From assembly GCF_024741815.1 (NCBI RefSeq), contig NZ_CP102951.1:3920001-3984000 (forward strand): a DNA stretch of 64,000 nucleotides, read 5' to 3'. The notes beneath the pieces are model-generated. The model did not search any database and had not been told where the DNA came from. It saw only the letters and a list, made by a program, of their open reading frames with translations. Position 1 is the stretch's first letter, and every line of letters begins with the position of its first letter. This DNA is from Pseudomonas sp. LS1212. Its GTDB lineage: Bacteria > Pseudomonadota > Gammaproteobacteria > Pseudomonadales > Pseudomonadaceae. Below are positions 58,208 to 64,000 of the stretch, in pieces. The position numbers and the translations under genes were made by a program.

Positions 58208-59806
58208 TTACAGCGCCGGCTCGGCAGCAGGCGCTTGAACAACTTCCGGGTCTACATGGACGAAGTTCAACTGCAGACGCTCGCTGCTCCAGGCGCGAAT
58301 CCTGTTGGTCAGCTCAAGGTCGTTGTTGAGCTTCTGACCGTACGACGGCACGATTTCCTTCAGCTTGGCCCGCCATTCTGGCGTCTTGACGCGCTCCGGG
58401 AAGGTACGCTCAAGCACGGTCAGCATGATCGGTGCGGCAGTCGATGCACCTGGCGAGGCGCCCAGCAAGGCTGCGATGGTGCCATCCTTGGAACTGACCA
58501 CTTCGGTACCGAACTGCAGGACACCGCCATGCTCGGCATCCTTCTTGATGACCTGCACACGCTGGCCGGCCTGCAGCAGCGACCAGTCTTCGGACTTGGC
58601 CTCGGGGAAGTATTCACGCAGCGAATCCATGCGGTCTTCCTGGCTCAGCATCAGCTGGCCCATCAAGTAGGTGCTCAACGACAGGTTGTCGAGGCCTGCG
58701 TGGGTCATCGGCATGATGTTGTGGGTGGTCAAGGCGTCGAACATGTCCAGCATCGAGCCGTACTTGAGGAACTTGGTCGAGAAGGTCGCGAATGGGCCGA
58801 ACAGCAGCACTTCCTGGCCGTCGATCACACGGGTGTCCAGGTGCGGCACGGACATCGGCGGCGCGCCTACCGACGCCTTGCCGTATAGCTTGGCCTTGTG
58901 CTGGGCAACGATCTGCGGATTACGGGTGACGAGGAACTGACCACCGACCGGGAAGCCGGCGTAACCTTCAGCTTCAGGAATGCCTGACTTCTGCAGCAGC
59001 TTGAGCGCACCGCCACCGGCGCCGATGAACACAAACCTGGCTTTGACGCTGGTTTCCACGCCCTTGTTGGCAAGGTCGGCGACCACGACGGTCCAGGTGT
59101 TGTCGGCATTGCGCACGATATCACGCACTTCATGCCGCACATGCAGCTTGACGTTCTGGTTGCGGGTCAGCGACGCGATCAACTGGCGGGTGATTTCACC
59201 GAAGTTGACGTCGGTGCCGATCGATATGCGGGTGGCAGCGACTTTTTGATCGGCTGGACGCCCTTCCATCACCAGCGGCACCCACTTGCGGATCTGTTGG
59301 TGGTCTTCGGAGTATTCCATGCCACGGAACAGCGAACTGTGCTGCAGTGCCGCATGGCGCTTCTTGAGGAAGGCAACGTTCTCGTCACCCCACACGAAAC
59401 TCATGTGCGGTACGTTATTGATGAAGGACTTGGGATTGCTCAGCACGTTCTGCTGAACCTGGTAGGCCCAGAACTGCTTGGAGATCTCGAAGCTCTCGTT
59501 GATGGCCACGGCCTTGCTGATGTCGATACTGCCATCGGCGGCTTCAGTGGTGTAGTTGAGCTCACAGAATGCCGAATGACCGGTACCCGCGTTGTTCCAG
59601 GCGTTGGAGCTCTCTTCGGCAACCTTGTCCAGGCGCTCGTAGATATCGATCGACCAGCCCGGCTCCAGCTCATTGAGATAGGTCCCAAGGCTTGCGCTCA
59701 TGATGCCGCCGCCGATCAGCAGCACGTCCACGGTCTTCTCGGGCTCGCTGTGCCTGGAGCAGCCGATGACGCTCAGGCACAGGAGCATCAGCAGGATTTT
59801 TTTCAT
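58208..59806 (-). CDS. mqo: Malate:quinone oxidoreductase with lipoprotein-type signal
   Basis: 532-residue FAD enzyme oxidising malate to oxaloacetate and passing electrons to quinone. The catalytic body is typical: VDVLLIGGGIMSASLGTYLNELEP (FAD site), ERLDKVAEESSNAWNNAGTGHSA, FVFIGAGGGALKLLQKSGIPE, YAGFPVGGQFLVTRNP and LLGASPGASTAAPIMLTVLERTFP. Unusually, the first 16 residues are MKKILLMLLCLSVIGC, a Sec-lipoprotein signal with lipobox SVIGC, then SRHSEPEK. Ordinary Mqo is a cytoplasmic protein attached to the inner membrane. Some Pseudomonas paralogues share this form. The lipidated Cys16 would tether it to a membrane, and its side of action is open. Proline-rich alanine tail at the end. 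Confidence 0.93.
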   Translation of the reverse strand: MKKILLMLLCLSVIGCSRHSEPEKTVDVLLIGGGIMSASLGTYLNELEPGWSIDIYERLDKVAEESSNAWNNAGTGHSAFCELNYTTEAADGSIDISKAVAINESFEISKQFWAYQVQQNVLSNPKSFINNVPHMSFVWGDENVAFLKKRHAALQHSSLFRGMEYSEDHQQIRKWVPLVMEGRPADQKVAATRISIGTDVNFGEITRQLIASLTRNQNVKLHVRHEVRDIVRNADNTWTVVVADLANKGVETSVKARFVFIGAGGGALKLLQKSGIPEAEGYAGFPVGGQFLVTRNPQIVAQHKAKLYGKASVGAPPMSVPHLDTRVIDGQEVLLFGPFATFSTKFLKYGSMLDMFDALTTHNIMPMTHAGLDNLSLSTYLMGQLMLSQEDRMDSLREYFPEAKSEDWSLLQAGQRVQVIKKDAEHGGVLQFGTEVVSSKDGTIAALLGASPGASTAAPIMLTVLERTFPERVKTPEWRAKLKEIVPSYGQKLNNDLELTNRIRAWSSERLQLNFVHVDPEVVQAPAAEPAL

Positions 59807-60244
59807 AAGTCAGTCCAATTGAAGTGAAAGGTTGGCAATGACTGATCGTCTCGAGGTGCACGCCCGATTTTGTTGTTGCTCGCGCAATGCCTTCTCCGGC
59901 GCAGTCCAATAGAGGCTGGCCTGGATCTACCTGGTAACAGGTTAGCTGGCTGGCGGCTGAGGGTATCGATGATTCGAGGCAGTCATACCGTGCTTTTGCC
60001 CTGGGCTCCTTTGCGGAACGCATCGCGGGAACCAGCCCGTCGAAGCAACGCCTCCTTGTCCGGGAGGCTGTTGGCCTGGCATAAGCGCTGAATTGCGGGA
60101 AGGACGATTGCAAAGTGCGTGCCGCTTTCTACTCAGGCCCTGAGAACCATGGTGGCGGACGTTCGATGCGTTTTACCGGCAGCGGCCATTGGCGGAAAGC
60201 CGCCAATAATCGGGTATCTACCCGCAGATGTGGCGGATTTCCCC
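59807..60244. other. Non-coding gap upstream of mqo
   Basis: 438 bases. Short frames on both strands have no ribosome site or recognisable product. The perfect hairpin ATTGGCGG-AAAG-CCGCCAAT at 60188-60207 lies just past the pseudouridine synthase stop and probably ends that transcript. The mqo promoter must lie near the left end. Confidence 0.55.
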
Positions 60245-61129
60245 CTACCACTCCAGCGTCAGGCGGCTTTCGAAATAACGTTCCTGGCCGGTCAGCGGGT
60301 CCTTGAAACGCAGGCTTTGCGCCAACAGTTTCAGTGGCTTGCTGTAATCATCTTCGGCCTGTCTGACTTCAGGATAGAAAGGATCGTTGCAGATACTCGC
60401 GCCCAGCGCCGTCATGTGCACTCGCAACTGATGGGTCTTGCCCGTGATCGGATACAGTGCATAGCGCCACAGCTCCCCGTGTTTTTGCAGCACCTCGGCA
60501 CGGGTTTCGCTGTTGCTGGTGCCGGGCACCTCGTGCATGCGGAAGAAGGGTTCGCCGTTGACCATGCGGCTCTTGTGCACCAGCGGGAAATCCAGCTCGG
60601 GCAAGGCTCGGGCGATGGCTTCATAGCGCTTGTCGATCTGCCGATTCGGGAACAGCGACTGGTAGGCCGAACGGCTCTGCGGGTTGGCCGAGAACAACAC
60701 CAGCCCGGCGGTGTGGCGATCGATGCGGTGCAGGGGCACCAGATGAGGGTTGTCGAGGCGTCGGATCAGGCGGCGCAGCAAGGTCTGCTCGACGTATTCG
60801 CCCGTGGGCGTTACCGGTAGAAAATGGGGTTTGTCCGCCACCACCAGGTGCTCGTCGATGTGCAGAATATGTTCCTGGACAGGAATTGGCTTTTCGTTCG
60901 GCACTTCGCGAAAGTAATGAATGCGCAAGCCTTGCTTGTACGCCAGCTCGACCGTTATCGGTGCACCCTGGGCATCCAGTACGCGACCACGAGCGATCCG
61001 GTCGAGCCATTGGTCGCGGCTGATCGCCTTGAAATGCTCGCACAGGCAATCGAGGACCGTTGCCCAGCCCCCCGCAGGCAAGCAAACGGTACTGGCTTGA
61101 TGCTGAGCCGGATCGAAGGGCATGGACAT
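60245..61129 (-). CDS. RluA-family pseudouridine synthase
   Basis: 294 residues. An N-terminal S4-like RNA-binding part (TVLDCLCEHFKAISRDQWLDRIARGRV) is followed by the catalytic domain with HRIDRHTAGLVLFS, where the Asp is the catalytic nucleophile, then RYEAIARAL, EVLQKHGELWRYALYPITGKTHQLRVHMTALG and a final strand. The exact rRNA or tRNA target is not evident. Two ATGs lie close together (61129 and 61123); the first is given. Confidence 0.92.
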   Translation of the reverse strand: MSMPFDPAQHQASTVCLPAGGWATVLDCLCEHFKAISRDQWLDRIARGRVLDAQGAPITVELAYKQGLRIHYFREVPNEKPIPVQEHILHIDEHLVVADKPHFLPVTPTGEYVEQTLLRRLIRRLDNPHLVPLHRIDRHTAGLVLFSANPQSRSAYQSLFPNRQIDKRYEAIARALPELDFPLVHKSRMVNGEPFFRMHEVPGTSNSETRAEVLQKHGELWRYALYPITGKTHQLRVHMTALGASICNDPFYPEVRQAEDDYSKPLKLLAQSLRFKDPLTGQERYFESRLTLEW

Positions 61130-61185
61130 GGAAACACTCTAAAGGCAGGTAATGCCGTCATTATCACGTGTTGGATGCGCCCAGC

Positions 61186-61497
61186 CTAGCCCGCCTGGGC
61201 TGCTGCCGCGTCGGTGAACTCCTTGAGCCAGCGCAATACATCCACGGCTTCCCAGCGCGTCGGGTCATAGAGTGCGTAAAGCAATCCCTGATAACCGACG
61301 ACATCCAGCGGGCGGTGATAGCCTGCGCGTTGAAACAGTGCTTCGATCTCGGCAAAGCACGTATTGAAATGCAGCTTGTTGAAGGGTGTTTTCCCTTCCG
61401 TTACCAGACCGTCGAGGCGCAACTCCAGCACGGCCTCCTGGACCACATCGACAGACATGCGATTAACGCTGTATTTCAATTGATCGACATTGACCAC
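61186..61497 (-). CDS. DUF2025 family protein, behind a LexA box
   Basis: 103 residues, VNVDQLKYSVNRMSVDVVQE through YDPTRWEAVDVLRWLKEF, matching the DUF2025 family known mainly from Pseudomonas, with no assigned role. GTG 61497 follows GAGGGGGCAGGACA. A consensus LexA box overlaps the apparent promoter 46-61 bases upstream, so damage-inducible expression is expected. Confidence 0.8.
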   Translation of the reverse strand: MVNVDQLKYSVNRMSVDVVQEAVLELRLDGLVTEGKTPFNKLHFNTCFAEIEALFQRAGYHRPLDVVGYQGLLYALYDPTRWEAVDVLRWLKEFTDAAAAQAG

Positions 61498-61542
61498 TGT
61501 CCTGCCCCCTCACTGGTGCGTTGAAGCATCCTGTAGAAAATA

Positions 61543-61586
61543 CTGTATCTTTATACAGCATAAGGGGCAGGACTTTTTTCAGTCAA
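61543..61586 (-). promoter_or_regulatory. Predicted promoter with LexA box for DUF2025
   Basis: CTGTATCTTTATACAG (61543-61558) fits CTG-N10-CAG and is nearly fully palindromic. On the minus strand TTGACT (61581-61586) and TATGCT (61557-61562), 18 bases apart, give a sigma-70 promoter whose -10 region touches the box, so bound LexA would block it. Confidence 0.75.
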
Positions 61587-61589
61587 TGA

Positions 61590-62054
61590 TCAGACGACAG
61601 AAGGACCTCGATCAGAAGCAAAAAGGATCAGGCCCGATCGATAACCCGTGCCCTTGCGAATCGTCAGGATCTCCCGACGAGGATCTGCAACTGTCAGCCC
61701 GACATGGACCCATGAATCGAATTCGAGAATGAGTTGGTCGAACACGAGGTCGGATTCAGCGATCAGCGACGCCAGACGATAGGGTGCGAGCCCCGGGACA
61801 TTGATATCCGCCGCCAGGCCGCTCATGTGTGCGCTGCGCTCGGAACCACCGATCGCCTTGTTGAGTTCGGGTGAACGGTAGCCACTGCTGACCACGACCG
61901 GACGCTTGGCAAGTGCCCGGACTTTCTCGAGGAATTCGGCCAGGCGCTTGAGGTTACTCATCACCGCCGCATCCGGTGTGTTATCGATCCCCCGCCGCGA
62001 AGCCGTCTCGGAAACGGTCAGTTCTCCCAATGTGAAGTAGGGTGTCAAATTCAT
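61590..62054 (-). CDS. Peptidase M15 family (D-Ala-D-Ala carboxypeptidase-like) protein
   Basis: 154 residues, a single metallopeptidase domain: YFTLGELTVSETASRRGIDN, VSSGYRSPELNKAIGGSERSAHMSGLAADI with zinc ligands His and Asp, and EFDSWVHVGL with the last His. This small M15 type is common as phage endolysin and as chromosomal copies. No signal peptide. ATG 62054 is preceded by AGGAGAGG, a strong site. The 3' end lies 32 bases before the LexA-box region. Confidence 0.88.
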   Translation of the reverse strand: MNLTPYFTLGELTVSETASRRGIDNTPDAAVMSNLKRLAEFLEKVRALAKRPVVVSSGYRSPELNKAIGGSERSAHMSGLAADINVPGLAPYRLASLIAESDLVFDQLILEFDSWVHVGLTVADPRREILTIRKGTGYRSGLILFASDRGPSVV

Positions 62055-62213
62055 GTTCGCCTCTCCTTGGCGCAATTCAAATGAAGGGGACCGGCAAACG
62101 TTTGCATGGCAACGCCGGCCCACGGCCATTCTCCATCGATGGGCAATGGCCTGCACTTTCAGATATGAATCAGCATATGACCCGGCTGGAATCCGGCTGC
62201 CAGGGTAAGGGGC

Positions 62214-62450
62214 TCAGCGCAGGAAGGAGACAACCTGCTCGGCATCGAACGGCCAGTTCAATTCGGCTCCGGTATCGATACGCCGCAAGACCGGAATGTG
62301 CAGAGAGTAGGCCTCGTGCAAACTGTCGTTCTCCGCAATATCAACCAGTTCAACTCGCAGGCCGTGCTCGACCAGGGGCATCAACACCGCCTCCGCCACT
62401 TCACACAGATGGCATCCGAGCGTGCCGAACAATTGACATTCAGGGGGCAT
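62214..62450 (-). CDS. Glutaredoxin-like protein (DUF836)
   Basis: 78 residues with a thioredoxin fold: CQLFGTLGCHLCEVAEAVLMPL contains a CHLC redox motif, then VELVDIAENDSLHEAYSLHIPVLRR with the cis-Pro, and a short C-terminal helix. Members of this family are small disulfide-handling proteins of unknown partner. Monocistronic. Confidence 0.88.
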   Translation of the reverse strand: MPPECQLFGTLGCHLCEVAEAVLMPLVEHGLRVELVDIAENDSLHEAYSLHIPVLRRIDTGAELNWPFDAEQVVSFLR

Positions 62451-62645
62451 GGGCAGCTTCCTGCAATATTTTCGAGGGACCGATAGTTTAGGTCCAACCC
62501 TGGGCAGCGTCGAGCCCGGGCGCGTGCCGTGCTTGCGTGTTCAGTACAGGCAAGGATTCCAAACTATGATTCAGGTCATTGGTCGTACCGGCCCAAAGCC
62601 CGATGCTTGACGCCTTTTCCAATTGCACGCCTTGCGGAGTTTCCC

Positions 62646-64000
62646 TTGTTCGCCAATCTCCTGATCATCCTGGCCTCCTCGCTCGTCGTCATTGCGGTGT
62701 TTCGACGCCTGCAACTGCCGCCGGTGCTGGGCTATCTGTGCGTTGGCTTGTTTGTCGGGCCGACGGCGCTGGATTGGATCAATGAAAGCGAGGAACTGCC
62801 CGACCTTGCCGAGATGGGCGTGGTGTTTCTGCTGTTCTCGCTGGGGCTGGAGTTCTCCCTGTCGAAAATGCTGGCAATGCGTGGGGTAGTGTTCGGGCTG
62901 GGCATTTTGCAGGTCATCTGCACATCGGGGTTGCTGGCCGGCCTGCTCGCGCTGCAGGGTATGCCGACCCCTGCAGCATTTCTGCTCGGGGCCGGCCTGG
63001 CGCTCTCCTCGACCGCCATCGTCAGCAAGGAGTTGACCAGCCTGGGTGAGATCTTCAGCAGCCATGGCCAGAACGCCATTGGCGTGCTGTTGTTCCAGGA
63101 TGTCATCGCCGTACTGCTGCTGACCCTGGTGCCGGTGTTCGCAGGTGATGGCGGCCAGGCATGGTACTGGGCATTGCCACTGACCCTGGCCAAGACCGTG
63201 CTGTTGTTCTTTGGCCTGCTGTTGGCCAGCCGCTGGGTGTTGCCGCGGCTGTTCCATGAAGTCGCCGCCTCACGCTCTGCCGAATTGTTCGTGCTGTTGG
63301 CGTTGGTGATCGTATTGCTGGCCGCCTGGCTCACTCATCTGCTGGGCCTGTCGCCCGCCCTGGGTGCATTCCTGGCCGGCATGCTGTTGGGCGAAAGCCA
63401 CTATCGGCATCAGATCGAGGCCGATATCCGGCCCTTTCGCGACATTCTGCTGGGGCTGTTCTTCGTCAGTATCGGCATGTTGATCGATTTGCACCTGTTC
63501 GTCAGCCATGGCCTGGCAATCGCTGGCCTGACCCTGCTGCTGTTGCTTTTGAAAGGCAGCGTGGTGGCGGTGCTGGTCAAGTTACGCGGCAGCGACAGCG
63601 AAACCGCCTGGCGCAGCGGCTTGGCCCTTGCCCAGGGCGGTGAGTTCTGTTTTGCCTTGATGGCGCAGATGCAGCAAAGCCACCTGCTGCCCGCAGAAAT
63701 TGGCAGCCTGCTGCTGGCCGCGACGTTTTGCTCGATGGTGATGACGCCGCTGCTGTTGCGCGCCGCGCCCTCGATTGCGGCGCGCCTGCACCGCAAACCG
63801 AACCAGGAAGTGCAACTCGATGAGATCAGCGCCCATAGCGCCGGGCTGGACGCCCATGTGGTGATCTGTGGTTATGGCCGGGTTGGCCAGTCGATCGGGC
63901 GCTTTCTGCGCCGTGAACAACAGCGCTACATCGCCCTGGACGATGATCCGGTGCGGATCCGGGAAGCCGCCGCTGCGGAGAACTGCGTCCATTATGGCGA
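62646..64000 (+). CDS. KefB-type monovalent cation:proton antiporter, cut by window edge
   Basis: 451 codons visible. Twelve or so membrane helices of the CPA2 exchanger run from LLIILASSLVVIAVFRRLQLP to about residue 385, with conserved QDVIAVLLL and LSSTAIVSKEL. After a linker an RCK/TrkA-N domain begins HVVICGYGRVGQSIGRFLRR (GxGxxG, NAD binding). The 3' end is missing. TTG 62646 is the start: GGAG lies six bases upstream and no ATG is in frame. Relatives exchange K+ or Na+ for H+; the ion cannot be told. Confidence 0.9.
   Translation, partial: MFANLLIILASSLVVIAVFRRLQLPPVLGYLCVGLFVGPTALDWINESEELPDLAEMGVVFLLFSLGLEFSLSKMLAMRGVVFGLGILQVICTSGLLAGLLALQGMPTPAAFLLGAGLALSSTAIVSKELTSLGEIFSSHGQNAIGVLLFQDVIAVLLLTLVPVFAGDGGQAWYWALPLTLAKTVLLFFGLLLASRWVLPRLFHEVAASRSAELFVLLALVIVLLAAWLTHLLGLSPALGAFLAGMLLGESHYRHQIEADIRPFRDILLGLFFVSIGMLIDLHLFVSHGLAIAGLTLLLLLLKGSVVAVLVKLRGSDSETAWRSGLALAQGGEFCFALMAQMQQSHLLPAEIGSLLLAATFCSMVMTPLLLRAAPSIAARLHRKPNQEVQLDEISAHSAGLDAHVVICGYGRVGQSIGRFLRREQQRYIALDDDPVRIREAAAAENCVHYG

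Noticed and set aside
59870..60306. Short frames in the mqo upstream gap
   Set aside because: No ribosome sites or recognisable domains, and they run into the pseudouridine synthase gene on the opposite strand.

Overview
The window is a chromosomal stretch of a Pseudomonas of the putida/fluorescens type. The evidence is the GC-rich, densely packed genes, the PsrA-LexA-SulA block, fadBA, a CopRS system, pairs of Pseudomonas REP sequences, and a gene order that largely follows the P. aeruginosa PAO1 chromosome as I remember it. That PAO1 comparison is from memory, not from a search.

Layout. (1) 1-536 is the N-terminal part of a tyrosine recombinase at the edge of an integrated element that ends at the 5' end of dusA. 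(2) 639-9949 holds dusA, tal, an RssC/RssB anti-anti-sigma and PP2C-regulator pair, mlaA, a HAD-like protein without its nucleophile, a DUF4404 protein, queF, a wrecked cupredoxin gene and the copRS copper-type two-component system. (3) 10016-23076 holds lolCDE, a PilZ protein, a glycerophosphodiesterase, sthA, apbE, a long-form gap, mfd and csiV. (4) 23078-28737 holds two SNF2-family helicase genes facing each other tail to tail. One lacks the N-terminal half of the family. The other has the full SWIM-SNF2 layout but carries three frameshifts and a stop codon. A REP pair lies between them. (5) 28839-40652 holds an MTA/MTI phosphorylase, nagZ, an L,D-transpeptidase, psrA, lexA-sulA, small conserved genes, topA and the fadBA beta-oxidation operon. 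(6) 40653-42046 has no protein gene I can defend. It holds a probable small terminated transcript and a 744-bp palindromic mobile element. (7) 42047-49004 holds a universal stress protein, uup, slt, a MOSC protein and cheV. (8) 49559-55184 holds a helical protein, a NarL-type kinase/regulator pair, a GDP-mannose precursor enzyme and a glycosyltransferase. (9) 55173-64000 holds moeA/moaB, a small lipoprotein, tRNA-Pro(CGG), a glycine-zipper protein, a malate:quinone oxidoreductase with a lipoprotein signal, a pseudouridine synthase, DUF2025 behind a strong LexA box, an M15 peptidase, a glutaredoxin-like protein and a KefB-type antiporter cut by the window edge.

How the genes connect. PsrA (fatty-acid sensing) has two consensus operators at its own promoter and a near-consensus site before fadBA 9 kb away. 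LexA has two boxes in front of lexA-sulA and a third in front of DUF2025. Several genes serve the envelope: lolCDE, mlaA, slt, nagZ and the L,D-transpeptidase. The least explained parts are the 744-bp long-inverted-repeat element, the helicase pair, the LexA box at DUF2025 and the lipoprotein-type Mqo.
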